A model generated the notes under the pieces. That model was not told where the DNA came from. It did not search any database and saw only the letters and a program-made list of their open reading frames with translations. Below are positions 51,100 through 60,037 of a DNA stretch of 64,000 nt, one piece after another. The stretch's first letter is position 1, and every line of letters starts with the position of its first letter. The DNA comes from Tistrella bauzanensis (GTDB taxonomy: Bacteria > Pseudomonadota > Alphaproteobacteria > Tistrellales > Tistrellaceae). The position numbers and the translations under genes were made by a program. The DNA is taken from NCBI RefSeq assembly GCF_014636235.1, contig NZ_BMDZ01000027.1, positions 1 through 64,000 on the forward strand, read 5' to 3'.

Positions 51100-51855
51100 A
51101 TGCATCCAGCCCTGGACCCCGCCTTCAGCGGACCGTTCGACCGTTTCCGCGGCATGGTCGCGGGGCCGGAGGACACGCGCCCGGCAGTGAGCGCCCGGGC
51201 GCTGATCGCGGGCGAGGATCTGGGCGAGATGATGATCCGCCGCGCCGGCGGCAGTGCTGCGGCACCGGCGGCCCGGCGGGGTGCGGCATCGCTGTGGTCG
51301 CAATTCTATTTCGCGATCATCGCCGTGCCGGTGGTGGCCGGCGCCATGCTGGCCGGGCGGCGGCTGGCGGTGGGGCTGGATGACGTGCGCTGGGTGATCG
51401 GCGATAACGGCCTGCCGGTGGCGATGCGGCTGGACGATCCGGGCGCCGCCCTGCCCGATCGCGACCCCTCGGGCGTGATCGTCGAGTTGATCGAAAACCA
51501 TATGACACCGCTGGTCGACACCGTCAGCCATACGGTCCGGCTGGCACCCAGGCTGCTGTGGTGCAACGCGGCCGTGCGGCTGATCTGGGCGATGGAAACC
51601 GCGGCCGAGGCCGCCAACGACACCGCCGTCAACGACACCGCCGACATTGCCAGCATCGCACAGGCGACGCGCCGGCTGCTGATCGAAACCCCCACTTTGC
51701 CCTCTGGCGCTGCCAATCCGATGTTCGACATGCTGTTGCAGCCGTCCAGCGGCGCAACCGCCAGCTATGCCCGCAAGGTCTGCTGCCTGCGCTATCTGAT
51801 GCCCGGGGTGGCGGATTGCGGCGAGACCTGCCCGCTGCCACGCAATCGCGGCTGA
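51100..51855 (+). CDS. fhuF: Siderophore-iron reductase FhuF
   Basis: 251 residues from ATG 51100, which lies about 37 nt after the -10 box of an iron-regulated promoter. FhuF proteins reduce ferric siderophore complexes in the cytoplasm and release ferrous iron. The C-terminal [2Fe-2S] motif is visible in RKVCCLRYLMPG and ADCGETCPL: CC, ten residues, then a Cys pair. The last pair is separated by three residues rather than the two usual in FhuF, a small departure. The central region (LWSQFYFAIIAVPVVAGAML, and HTVRLAPRLLWCNAA) matches the family. An NDTAVNDTAD duplication lies near residue 172. No siderophore transport genes are next to it, so it acts with transporters encoded elsewhere. Confidence 0.88.
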   Translation: MHPALDPAFSGPFDRFRGMVAGPEDTRPAVSARALIAGEDLGEMMIRRAGGSAAAPAARRGAASLWSQFYFAIIAVPVVAGAMLAGRRLAVGLDDVRWVIGDNGLPVAMRLDDPGAALPDRDPSGVIVELIENHMTPLVDTVSHTVRLAPRLLWCNAAVRLIWAMETAAEAANDTAVNDTADIASIAQATRRLLIETPTLPSGAANPMFDMLLQPSSGATASYARKVCCLRYLMPGVADCGETCPLPRNRG

Positions 51856-51973
51856 GCGACGGCAACGCCATTTTGCCGCTCCGGTCGCCTGACCGCATCG
51901 CGCATCGATCATCGACCTTTACGGCGCGCGCGGTTCGGTTTATGCCCTGAACGGGGCAGATGAATGGCGGCGC

Positions 51974-53110
51974 ATGACCAGGATGTGGGCGACCGAGGGG
52001 CGGGAGGCGGATGGGCGAAAGACCGGGGGCCCGGGCGGGAAGCCGGCCGCTGTGCCGCCCGGCAGCATTTCGGCCTATCTGGTGGCCGAGGCCCTGGCCG
52101 GCGCCCATCTGCGGCGGCTGGACACGGGGCCGGTTCTGCGGGCCGCCGGCATCGATCCGGTGGCGTTGACGCGGCCCGGCGCCCGCGTGACGACCGATCA
52201 GTATGCCATGCTGTGGCGTGGCCTGACCCTGCTGCTGGATGATGAATTCTTCGCGATGAACCCAAGGCGGCTGAAACGCGGCAGTTTTGGCTTCATGTGC
52301 GCCGCCGCGCGCAAGGCACCCGATCTGGCCGCCGCCTTCCGGATCATGACCCGGTTTCTGATGCTGGCCTTCGACGGCGTGGATCTGCGCCTGCTGCGCC
52401 ATGGCGATCAGGCCGAGCTGGTGATGCGCGGCCGGCGTCCGTCGGCAATGGCAGCCGCGACGGCGTCGGCACAGCCCACCGATGCCGGCCCGCCGCGTGC
52501 CTTCGCCGATTTCACCATCTGGCTGATGCTGCATGGCGCCGCCTGCTGGCTGATCGGCCGGCGGATCGCCATCCAGCACGTCGACATCCGGGCGAAGGCG
52601 CCGGTCTATATCGACGATTACCGGCGGCTGTTCTGCGATGACCTGCGCTTCGGCCAGCCGGTCAGCCGGCTGGTGTTCGCCGCCAGCCTGCTGGAGATGC
52701 CGGTCGACCGGTCGCGCCGCTCGCTGACCCGGTTTCTGAAGCAGGCGCCGGGCAATATTCTGGTGCGTTATCGTAACGCCGATGCCTGGCTGGTGCGGGT
52801 GCGCCACCAGTTGCGCGACCGCCACCCCGACGACTGGCCGGATATCGACCGGCTGGCGGCCGATTTCGGCGTGTCGACGGCGACCCTGCATCGCCGGCTG
52901 GCGGCGGAAGGCCAGAGCTATCGCAGCATCAAGGACGCGCTGCGCCTGGACATCGCCACAGAGGTGCTGCGCGACCCGGCGGCCAGCGTCGCCGATGCCG
53001 CCGCCGCCGCCGGTTTCGCCGATCCCTCGTCCTTCCATCGCGCCTTCCGCAAATGGACCGGGGTCAGCCCCGGCCGCTATCGGCGCGATGGCGGCACAGA
53101 GGCCATATGA
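51974..53110 (+). CDS. AraC family transcriptional regulator (OruR/ArgR-like)
   Basis: 378 residues from ATG 51974 (ATG 51983 is also possible). Residues 25-230 match the arabinose-binding-like N-terminal domain of the OruR/OxyR-unrelated AraC group (DUF-type ligand domain with [21 protein letters not shown]). The C-terminal 100 residues carry two helix-turn-helix motifs: [26 protein letters not shown] and [32 protein letters not shown]. Regulators of this type often control catabolic or stress genes nearby. The stop overlaps the ynfA start (ATGA), an unusual coupling of a regulator with a small membrane protein gene. The N-terminal 25 residues are low-complexity and may be absent from the real protein. 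Confidence 0.85.
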   Translation: MTRMWATEGREADGRKTGGPGGKPAAVPPGSISAYLVAEALAGAHLRRLDTGPVLRAAGIDPVALTRPGARVTTDQYAMLWRGLTLLLDDEFFAMNPRRLKRGSFGFMCAAARKAPDLAAAFRIMTRFLMLAFDGVDLRLLRHGDQAELVMRGRRPSAMAAATASAQPTDAGPPRAFADFTIWLMLHGAACWLIGRRIAIQHVDIRAKAPVYIDDYRRLFCDDLRFGQPVSRLVFAASLLEMPVDRSRRSLTRFLKQAPGNILVRYRNADAWLVRVRHQLRDRHPDDWPDIDRLAADFGVSTATLHRRLAAEGQSYRSIKDALRLDIATEVLRDPAASVADAAAAAGFADPSSFHRAFRKWTGVSPGRYRRDGGTEAI

Positions 53111-53455
53111 AGGCCATCCTGATCTATGCCCTGGCCGCCATGGCCGAGATTGCCGGCTGCTTCGCCTTCTGGACATGGGCACGGGGGACGCGGCTGGACG
53201 GGGGGCGCTGGATCGCAGCGCGCTGTGGCTGGTGCCGGGCGAGATCAGCCTGATCGCCTTCGCATGGCTGCTGACCCGGGTCGACGCCGCTTTCGCCGGG
53301 CGCGCCTATGCCGCTTATGGCGGGATCTATATCCTGTCGTCACTGATCTGGATGTGGGTGGCGGAAGGATCGCGCCCCGACCGCTGGGATGTGACGGGCG
53401 GTGCCATGTGTCTGGCCGGCGCGGCGATCATCCTGTTCGCACCGCGCGGCCCCTG
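53107..53455 (+). pseudogene. ynfA: YnfA/UPF0060 family membrane protein, frameshifted
   Basis: The first frame encodes [27 protein letters not shown], the typical YnfA start, and then drifts into Arg/Cys-rich sequence. The second frame carries the remainder: [43 protein letters not shown] and [20 protein letters not shown]. Adding one G to the G6 run at 53200-53205 restores one continuous 116-residue protein with four membrane helices. The family is related to small multidrug-resistance transporters. The run is a classical slippage or sequencing-error site, so the gene may be intact in reality or phase-variable. It overlaps the AraC regulator's stop. Confidence 0.85.
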
Positions 53456-53457
53456 AG

Positions 53458-53875
53458 CGCGCACGACGCCTGAGCGCGCGCGGCCTTCTGCCGCAGGACG
53501 CACACCCATGTCGCACCGGGACCATGGCCCCCGGTGGCGCTCCTTGGCGATATCGTGCCGCATTGCACGCGCTGATCCCCGGCCAAGAGAAGGGCTTACG
53601 CGCCAATCGCCGCGACGGGCCATATCGGCATGCGCGCGCAGGCGATCGGTAACCGGGGTTCGATCCTGCGACACTGGAACGCTTGAGCCCGCGCCCCGGC
53701 AGTGGTTGCATGGCCGCAACCGGATGCGCGGAGTTGTCGCCATTGCCGGAACGCTGACGCGCGCAACCTTAACCCGCGTCAGGTGGTTGTTCCTGCTGCG
53801 TCCATAAACCACCGAGATCGTCCGACAGGTCGCCCAAGACACCTGCACCGGAAACTGTGTCCGAGGAGATGAGCC
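53458..53875. other. Gap upstream of the cytochrome bd operon
   Basis: No gene supported. Frames of up to 99 codons here are Arg-rich shadows. The part after 53740 is less GC-rich and should contain the cyd promoter, but no clear -35/-10 pair or FNR-type TTGAT-N4-ATCAA site is seen. The GGTTCGATCC at 53656 recalls a tRNA T-loop but lacks the stem. Confidence 0.4.
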
Positions 53876-53965
53876 ATGGCAGCCACATCAGCCAGCCCGG
53901 AGGACCGGAAACGGCGCCGCCGCGCCACGCCGGCCGGCCGATGGGGAGGCGCGCGCGATGTTTGA
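53876..53965 (+). CDS. 29-codon upstream ORF overlapping cydA start
   Basis: ATG 53876 follows an excellent GAGGAG element by eight bases. The product begins MAATSASPEDRKRRRR and is very Arg-rich; its TGA (53963-53965) lies just inside cydA, so ribosomes finishing it are placed at the cydA start. It could be a translational coupling or leader peptide. It is too short to name, and its expression is inferred from the ribosome-binding site alone. Confidence 0.5.
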   Translation: MAATSASPEDRKRRRRATPAGRWGGARDV

Positions 53966-55415
53966 ACAGGCAGACGCTGTGCTGCTGGCCCGCATCCAGT
54001 TCGCGTTCACCGTGTCGTTCCATTTCATCTTTCCGGCCTTCTCGATCGGCCTTGCCAGCTATCTGGCGGTGCTGGAGGCGCTGTGGCTGAAGACCGGCCG
54101 CGACGTCTATCTGGGGCTGTTCAAATACTGGCTGAAGATCTTCGCCCTGGCCTTCGGCATGGGCGTTGTCTCGGGCATCGTGATGTCGTACCAGTTCGGC
54201 ACCAACTGGTCGGTGTTTTCCGACAAGGCCGGGCCGGTGATCGGGCCACTGATGGCCTATGAGGTGATGACCGCCTTCTTCCTGGAAGCCGGCTTCCTGG
54301 GCGTGATGCTGTTCGGCATGAACCGGGTGGGACGCGGGCTGCATTTCGCAGCAACCCTGGCCGTGGCCGTCGGCACCTTCATTTCGGCCTTCTGGATCCT
54401 GTCGGCCAATAGCTGGATGCAGACGCCGGCCGGGTTCTCGATCAACGAGGTCGGCCAGTTCGTGCCCGAAAGCTGGCTGGAGATCATCTTCAACCCGTCT
54501 TTCCCCTATCGTCTGGTGCACACGGTTCTGGCCGCCTATCTGACCACGGCCCTGGTGGTGGGCGCCGTGGGTGCCTGGCATCTGCTCCGCGATCGGGCCA
54601 ATGAGGGCGCTCGGGTGATGTTCTCGATGGCCATGGGGCTGGTGATGGTGGCGGCGCCGATCCAGATCTTCGCCGGCGACATGCACGGCCTGAACACGCT
54701 GGAGCATCAGCCGGCCAAGGTGATGGCCATGGAGGGCCATTTCCAGAGCCATCCCGACGGCGCGCCGCTGATCCTGTTCGGCATTCCCGATCAGGAACGG
54801 GCGACGGTCGACTATGAAATCTCGATCCCCAAGGCGTCGTCGCTGATCCTGAAGCACGATCTGAATGCGCCGCTCGACGGGCTGGAGACGGTCGACCGGG
54901 CGGACTGGCCCTATGTGCCGATCGTGTTCTGGTCGTTCCGGATCATGGTCGGGCTGGGCTTCCTGATGCTGGCCCTGGGCGGCTTCGGCCTGCTGGCGCG
55001 GCTGCGCGGCAATCTGCATCAGTCGCGGCCCCTGCACCGCTTCGCGCTGCTGATGGGGCCGGCCGGTTTCGTGGCGGTGATCGCGGGCTGGGTGACCACG
55101 GAAGTCGGCCGCCAGCCCTTCACGGTCTATGGCCTGTTGAGAACCGCGCAATCGGCCTCGCCACTGGATGCGCCGGCGGTGGCGGCGTCGCTGCTGGCTT
55201 TCATCCTGGTCTATTTCATCGTCTTCGGCGCCGGCACGATTTATATCCTGAAGCTGATGGCCAAGCCGCCGCAGATCACCGGCCCCGCCGGCGACATGGA
55301 AGACGACGCCCAGCCACCGGTACGCGCGGCCGGCATCACGCCAGCCAGTTCGGTCAGCACCGGCCGGGCGATCGGCGGCCAGCATGGAACCCATGAGGGA
55401 GGGCCACGGCGATGA
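53958..55415 (+). CDS. cydA: Cytochrome bd ubiquinol oxidase subunit I (CIO-type)
   Basis: 485 residues. Subunit I of the cytochrome bd quinol oxidase, which oxidises ubiquinol and reduces oxygen to water at low oxygen in the inner membrane. The start RIQFAFTVSFHFIFPAFSIG includes the haem-ligand His22. Further family blocks are YQFGTNWSVFSDKAGPVIGPLMAYE, GDMHGLNTLEHQPAKVMAMEGHF and GWVTTEVGRQPFTVYGLLRT. The quinol-binding Q-loop is short, as in cyanide-insensitive CIO oxidases of pseudomonads and alphaproteobacteria rather than E. coli CydA. ATG 53958 has GGGGAGG eight bases upstream. The stop overlaps the cydB start by ATGA. It is first of the cydAB-small-subunit operon. Confidence 0.95.
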   Translation: MFEQADAVLLARIQFAFTVSFHFIFPAFSIGLASYLAVLEALWLKTGRDVYLGLFKYWLKIFALAFGMGVVSGIVMSYQFGTNWSVFSDKAGPVIGPLMAYEVMTAFFLEAGFLGVMLFGMNRVGRGLHFAATLAVAVGTFISAFWILSANSWMQTPAGFSINEVGQFVPESWLEIIFNPSFPYRLVHTVLAAYLTTALVVGAVGAWHLLRDRANEGARVMFSMAMGLVMVAAPIQIFAGDMHGLNTLEHQPAKVMAMEGHFQSHPDGAPLILFGIPDQERATVDYEISIPKASSLILKHDLNAPLDGLETVDRADWPYVPIVFWSFRIMVGLGFLMLALGGFGLLARLRGNLHQSRPLHRFALLMGPAGFVAVIAGWVTTEVGRQPFTVYGLLRTAQSASPLDAPAVAASLLAFILVYFIVFGAGTIYILKLMAKPPQITGPAGDMEDDAQPPVRAAGITPASSVSTGRAIGGQHGTHEGGPRR

Positions 55416-56419
55416 CCGGTTTCTTCGACCTGCCGACCATCTGGGCCTTCGTCATCGCCTTCGCGGTGTTCGCCTATGTGGTGATGGATGGCTTCGATCT
55501 GGGCCTTGGCATCCTGTTCCCCGGCTTCAAGCCGGGGCCGGAGCGCAGCCGGGTGATGAACACGGTGGCCCCCGTCTGGGACGGCAACGAAACCTGGCTG
55601 GTCCTGGGCGGCGGCGGGCTGATGGCCGCCTTCCCGCTGGCCTATGCCATCGTGCTGCCGGCCCTGTATGCGCCGATCATCGCCATGCTGCTGGGGCTGA
55701 TCTTCCGGGGCGTCGCCTTTGAGTTCCGCTGGCGCGACCCCCGCCATCGCCGCACCTGGGACATCGCCTTCACCGCCGGATCGATCGTGGCGACCTTCGC
55801 GCAGGGCGTGACACTGGGCGCGCTGTTGCAGGGCATCGCCGTGGAAGGCCGCGCCTATGCCGGCGGCTGGTGGGACTGGCTGACCCCGTTCAGCCTGCTG
55901 GTGGGGGCAAGCCTGGTTATCGGCTATGCCCTGCTGGGCGCCACATGGCTGATCATGAAGACCGACGGCGTGCTGCAGTTGAAATGCTATACGCTCGCCC
56001 GCAATCTGGGCATCGTGACCCTGATCTGCATGGCCACGGTCAGCGCCGCGACCCCCTTCCTGTCGGGCGCCTATTACGAGGCGTGGTTCGCGTGGCCGCG
56101 GGTGCTGTTCACGGCGCAGGTGCCGCTGCTGGTGCTGATCTGCACGGTGGTGTTCTTCATCGGTCTGCGGCGCGGCTGGGAATTCATGCCGTTCCTGATG
56201 GCGCTGGCCTTCTTCACCCTGGGGCTGATCGGGCTGGGGGTGAGCATCTTCCCGCATGTGGTACCGCAGGCGGTGACCATCTGGCAGGCCGCCGCCCCCG
56301 ATGACAGCCTGATCTTCATGCTGGTCGGCGCGGTGGTGCTGATCCCGATCATCCTGGCCTATACCGGCTATGCCTATTGGGTATTCCGCGGCAAGACCGG
56401 CCATGAGGGGTATCATTGA
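55412..56419 (+). CDS. cydB: Cytochrome bd ubiquinol oxidase subunit II
   Basis: 335-residue subunit II with about nine membrane helices. Conserved parts are DLPTIWAFVIAFAVFAYVVMDGFDLGLGILFP, NTVAPVWDGNETWLVLGGGGLMAAFPLAYA and RGVAFEFRWR, all typical of CydB. It binds no haem but stabilises subunit I. The length and the absence of gaps indicate a full gene. ATGA overlap with cydA and TGATG overlap with the small third gene show a tight operon. Regulation by oxygen is expected for the family but no binding site was recognised. Confidence 0.95.
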   Translation: MTGFFDLPTIWAFVIAFAVFAYVVMDGFDLGLGILFPGFKPGPERSRVMNTVAPVWDGNETWLVLGGGGLMAAFPLAYAIVLPALYAPIIAMLLGLIFRGVAFEFRWRDPRHRRTWDIAFTAGSIVATFAQGVTLGALLQGIAVEGRAYAGGWWDWLTPFSLLVGASLVIGYALLGATWLIMKTDGVLQLKCYTLARNLGIVTLICMATVSAATPFLSGAYYEAWFAWPRVLFTAQVPLLVLICTVVFFIGLRRGWEFMPFLMALAFFTLGLIGLGVSIFPHVVPQAVTIWQAAAPDDSLIFMLVGAVVLIPIILAYTGYAYWVFRGKTGHEGYH

Positions 56420-56562
56420 TGGCCGACAGGAAAACGCGCCACTGGCCACATGCGCGGCAATGGCCCCGCGCACGGCAATGGATGTGGTTCGTGGGGTTGT
56501 GGGCCGCCGGTGTGGGTGTGACCATGGCGGTGGGGCTGGTGATCAAGGCGTGGCTGGCCTGA
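56419..56562 (+). CDS. Small cytochrome bd-associated subunit (DUF2474/CydX-like)
   Basis: 47 residues with one membrane helix: a basic N-terminal part (RKTRHWPHARQWPRARQW) and then MWFVGLWAAGVGVTMAVGLVIKAWL. It begins at ATG 56419, overlapping the cydB stop. Small single-helix proteins encoded after cydB (CydX in enterobacteria, DUF2474/CioZ-type elsewhere) stabilise the haems of the oxidase. The W-x3-LW pattern in the helix suits that family. No other gene lies before the convergent hydrolase gene 36 bp on. Confidence 0.82.
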   Translation: MADRKTRHWPHARQWPRARQWMWFVGLWAAGVGVTMAVGLVIKAWLA

Positions 56563-56598
56563 TCCCCTGCCCCGCCACGCCGCCCTGCCTCCTGCCTC

Positions 56599-57867
56599 CT
56601 ACCCTGCAAGCTCCACCAGCAGGGCCGCCAGCACCCGGGCGCCGGCGTGGATATCCGCCGGCGCCGCCCGCTCGGTGGGGTGATGGCTGATCCCCTGGTG
56701 ACAGGGGATGAAGATCATCGCCGAGGGGGCGACCGCATTCAGATGGCGGGCATCGTGCCCCGCCGCCGATGGCAGATCCATGGCGGCATGGCCGAGCACG
56801 GCGGCGATGTCGCGGGTGCGGCGGCGGAGGCTGTCGGGAAAGATCAGCGACGGCGCATCGACCAGCCGTTCCACCTGCACCGTACAGCCCTGGGCCAGTT
56901 CGGCACAAAGGCCGGCGACGGCATCGCCGAAGCGCCGCACCACGGCGCTGTCGAAATGACGCAGATCGATCGAGAACACCACCCGTGCCGGCACCACAGA
57001 GGGCGCGTTGGGTGAGACGATGAACCGGCCGACCGTGAACATCAGCGCATCATCGGCCGCGCGCGCGATGCCGTGCAGCCGCTGGACCATGGCGCTGGCG
57101 GCGATCAGCGCATCGCGGCGTTCGGCCATGGGTTTCGTGCCGGCATGGGCCTCCTCTCCGGTCACGGTGACGCGGAAGGTCTGCTTGCCCTGAATGCCGG
57201 TGACGGCGCCGATGGCGCGGCCTTGCGCCTCCAGCACCGGCCCCTGTTCGATATGGGCTTCGACATAAGCTTCGACCGGCATGCCCAGCTCGCGCACCGG
57301 CACATCGGGGAAGGCCGCGTTCACCTGTGCCAGCGCCTCGGCGACGCTGCAACCATCGGCATCAGCCACTGCCAGAATTTCGTCCAGCGGTCGCACGCCG
57401 GCAAAGGCTTCCGAGCCCATCATGCCCGGGGCGAAGCGCGAGCCTTCCTCGTTCATCCAGGCCACCGCCTCGATGCTGCGCCGGGGCTGATGGCCGCTGT
57501 CGCGGAGCGCTTCCAGAACCTCCAGGGCCGCCAGCACGCCGAAGATGCCGTCGAACCGGCCGCCGGTGGGCTGGCTGTCGATATGCGAGCCCGACAGAAC
57601 CGGCGGCAGATGCGGTTCGCGGCCCGCCAGCCGAATAAACAGATTGCCGGCCGGATCGGTCGCGACGCCCAGGCCGCGGGCACGAACGATCGCGATCAGG
57701 TGTTGGCGGGCGGCGATCTCTTCCGCCGACAGCGCCTGACGGTCGACCCCGCCATCCTCGCGGGCGCCGAACCGGGCCAGGTCCATATGACGCTGCCACA
57801 ACCTGTCGGCCGAGACATGGCCGACCACGCGCTCCGCCGCCTCGGTGATCTGCTGCCCCACCGGCAT
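56599..57867 (-). CDS. Zn-dependent hydantoinase/carbamoylase family amidohydrolase
   Basis: 422 residues from ATG 57867, which has GGGAG nine bases upstream; the frame is open to ATG 57981, which would start seven codons' distance from the preceding stop and cannot be excluded. M20 metallopeptidase family, AmaB/HyuC/AllC group. Metal-binding parts are SGSHIDSQPTGGRFDG, WMNEEGSRF, EAHIEQGPVLE, and SAAGHDARHLNAVAP with CHQGISHHPTE at the C terminus. The dimerisation (lid) domain lies between. These enzymes hydrolyse N-carbamoyl amino acids, ureidoglycolate or related amide bonds with two zinc or manganese ions. The gene is last of the minus-strand operon with hydrolase, aminotransferase and SDR genes, which suggests catabolism of an amide or ureido compound. 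Confidence 0.9.
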   Translation of the reverse strand: MPVGQQITEAAERVVGHVSADRLWQRHMDLARFGAREDGGVDRQALSAEEIAARQHLIAIVRARGLGVATDPAGNLFIRLAGREPHLPPVLSGSHIDSQPTGGRFDGIFGVLAALEVLEALRDSGHQPRRSIEAVAWMNEEGSRFAPGMMGSEAFAGVRPLDEILAVADADGCSVAEALAQVNAAFPDVPVRELGMPVEAYVEAHIEQGPVLEAQGRAIGAVTGIQGKQTFRVTVTGEEAHAGTKPMAERRDALIAASAMVQRLHGIARAADDALMFTVGRFIVSPNAPSVVPARVVFSIDLRHFDSAVVRRFGDAVAGLCAELAQGCTVQVERLVDAPSLIFPDSLRRRTRDIAAVLGHAAMDLPSAAGHDARHLNAVAPSAMIFIPCHQGISHHPTERAAPADIHAGARVLAALLVELAG

Positions 57868-57985
57868 CTGCTCATCTCCCTGCTCGCGGCGCCAGTCGGT
57901 ACGGCGACGCCAGGCGTTGTCGTCGTCATCGGATCCGGGCGCCGCACCGCCGCCGATCAGCCCGCCATCGCCCGCCATCATCGCC

Positions 57986-58867
57986 TCACGTGGTTTTCAT
58001 GATCTGGCCAGCCTCGGCGCGTGGATCGCGCGGCGTCCAGCGCCCGGCCTCGACCATGGCGATGAACTCGGCGAGAAGCTGGTTGAATAGCGCCGGTTCC
58101 TCAAGATTGAGCGTGTGGCCGGTCTTGGGCAGCACCGCCAGACCCGATGCCTGAAGGCAGCGCTTCATGAAGATGCCCGGCTGAAGGCAGTGATCGTCTT
58201 CATCGCCGACCATGATCAGCGCCGGCACCACACAGGCGCGGATCTGGTCTTCCAGATCATAGATCGAGGGCCTCTGCGCCTGAACGCCGCGCATGGTGTT
58301 GGCGGCCCCAATGTCGGAATGCTGGGCCAGCCGGTCGGCGAAGGCCTGCCAGCCACGCGGATCCTTGTTCTGGAACTGCACCCGGCTGGCACCAAGCGCA
58401 TAGGTCTTCGAGAATTCGGCCGCGCCAAGCGTGGCGAAGCGGTCCGCCACCTCCAGCGAGACGCCCCGGAAATAATCCTCATACTGCTTTTCGGCACCAT
58501 AGCCGGCCCCGGCTATGGTGAGCGACAAGGACCGGTCTGGCGCCATCAGGCCGAAATGCAGGGTGGCGAAACCGCCCATCGACAGGCCGACGATATGGGC
58601 ACGCGCAATGCCCAGATGATCGAGCACCGCCAGCGCATCGCTGACCGCGATCGCCTGCGAATAGGCATCGACATCGGCGGGGATGTCGGATGGCGCATAG
58701 CCACGCGCCGAATAGGTGATGCAGCGATGCCGGCGGCTGAAATAGTTGAGTTGCGGTTCCCAGGCGCGGCAATCGCCGCCGAATTCGTGGATGAACAGGA
58801 TCGGCGTGCCCGATCCCGCCTCTTCATAGTGAAGCCGGATGCCATCGGCGGCGGTTGCATAAGGCAT
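57986..58867 (-). CDS. Alpha/beta hydrolase
   Basis: 293-residue alpha/beta-fold hydrolase. The oxyanion HG-like region is FIHEFGGDCRAWEPQL, the nucleophile is the Ser of VGLSMGGFA, the acid is probably the Asp in MVGDEDDHC, and the catalytic His is in PKTGHTLNLEEP. The order and spacing are typical, so it should be an active esterase, amidase or C-C bond hydrolase; the substrate is unknown. It belongs to the operon with the amidohydrolase downstream (5-120 bp away depending on its start) and the aminotransferase upstream (36 bp). Homologues in ring-degradation pathways open or trim ring-cleavage products, which would fit this catabolic context. Confidence 0.88.
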   Translation of the reverse strand: MPYATAADGIRLHYEEAGSGTPILFIHEFGGDCRAWEPQLNYFSRRHRCITYSARGYAPSDIPADVDAYSQAIAVSDALAVLDHLGIARAHIVGLSMGGFATLHFGLMAPDRSLSLTIAGAGYGAEKQYEDYFRGVSLEVADRFATLGAAEFSKTYALGASRVQFQNKDPRGWQAFADRLAQHSDIGAANTMRGVQAQRPSIYDLEDQIRACVVPALIMVGDEDDHCLQPGIFMKRCLQASGLAVLPKTGHTLNLEEPALFNQLLAEFIAMVEAGRWTPRDPRAEAGQIMKTT

Positions 58868-58903
58868 GGGGGGTGTGAACCTTGGATGAGCGATGAACGC
58901 GGA

Positions 58904-60037
58904 TCAGAACAGCGGCGGAATATCGTTGCGGCTGCGCGCCCGCCCGGCCATCTCGGGCAGCAGGGCACAGAAGGCTTCCATCCAGGCGACCGGCACGCTG
59001 GTCGAGACCTTGATGAAGCGGTCGCCGAAACGCGGGGTGTGATAGGTACCCTGCCTGATCATGATGCCTGCGGTCTGGAATTCCGCAACCAGTGCTTCGG
59101 GGCGGATGCCGGCCTCGATGCATTCCACCACCACGAAATTGCCATGCGACGGATAGACCGGCATCGAAAAGCCGGGCAATTGGTCGACCGCCTGCTTGAT
59201 CAGATCCTGGTTGTGGCGCTGGATGCGCTGCACCTCGGCCATCCATTCGGCCTTGACCGACAGCCCGGCAAGGGCGGCGGCCTGGGCCACGACATTGGCG
59301 CCAAGCGGTGCCGTGGAGAACGGCGCGATCCTGTCCATCAGGTCTGGATAGGCGACCAGCGCGCCGATGCGCATGCCGGCCAGCCCCAGCCATTTCGAGA
59401 AGCTGACCACCGTCACCGCGCCTTCCGGATAGATCAGGCTGGCGGGGGTGTGGCCCTGGGCGAAATCGCGATAGGTGCTGTCATGAATGAGGATGGCGCC
59501 CACATCGCGTGCGATCGCCGCGAAGGCGCCGATCTCGTCGGCGGTATAGGTGATGCCGAGCGGGTTGTTGGGATCGACCAGATAGATAATCGCGGTGTTG
59601 TGGTCGACCTCGGCCGCCAGCCGCTCAGGGCTGAGCCGATAATTGTAGTCCGGGCCCCAGATCGGGATCTCCACCACCTCGGCACCGGCCTGGGCCGCGA
59701 ATTGCAGCGGCCATTTCCAGCCCGGATCGGTGGTCACGAACCGGCTGCCGGGTTTGCAGAACACCCGGCAGATCAGCGCCAGTGCCGCGACCGCGCCATC
59801 GGTGACCAGGGCGCTGGCACCGGGCAGGCCCAGATCGGCGACGATGCCGGCGCGCAGCGCCTCAAGGCCTGCCGGCGGCGCATAGGCATGAAAGCGCTCG
59901 CCATCGATCGCCGCATGCATCGCCTCGCCAACCGCCGGATGCATCGGCACGTGATTGGTGTTCTGGCCCAGCCATTTCAGGTCCGCGTCGGCGAACAGCC
60001 GATCGAAATAGGCGTTCTTGATGTCCAGCGTGCTCAC
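58904..60037 (-). CDS. PLP-dependent aminotransferase, class I/II
   Basis: 377-residue fold-type I aminotransferase. The PLP Schiff-base Lys lies in VVSFSKWLGLAGMRIG; YLVDPNNPLG holds the Asn that contacts the cofactor; and the N-terminal HPAVGEAMHAAIDGERFHAY block forms the substrate lid. Arg near the C terminus (NFVVVECIEAGIRPEALV, then TPRFGDRFIKVSTS) should bind the substrate carboxylate. It transfers an amino group between an amino acid and a 2-oxo acid. The gene overlaps the SDR gene by ATGA and is followed by the alpha/beta hydrolase. The native substrate cannot be named. Full length, no lesion. Confidence 0.9.
   Translation of the reverse strand: MSTLDIKNAYFDRLFADADLKWLGQNTNHVPMHPAVGEAMHAAIDGERFHAYAPPAGLEALRAGIVADLGLPGASALVTDGAVAALALICRVFCKPGSRFVTTDPGWKWPLQFAAQAGAEVVEIPIWGPDYNYRLSPERLAAEVDHNTAIIYLVDPNNPLGITYTADEIGAFAAIARDVGAILIHDSTYRDFAQGHTPASLIYPEGAVTVVSFSKWLGLAGMRIGALVAYPDLMDRIAPFSTAPLGANVVAQAAALAGLSVKAEWMAEVQRIQRHNQDLIKQAVDQLPGFSMPVYPSHGNFVVVECIEAGIRPEALVAEFQTAGIMIRQGTYHTPRFGDRFIKVSTSVPVAWMEAFCALLPEMAGRARSRNDIPPLF

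Noticed and set aside
53640..53680. tRNA-like T-loop GGTTCGATCC
   Set aside because: The flanking bases do not form the 5-bp T-stem, and no acceptor or anticodon stem can be drawn around it.
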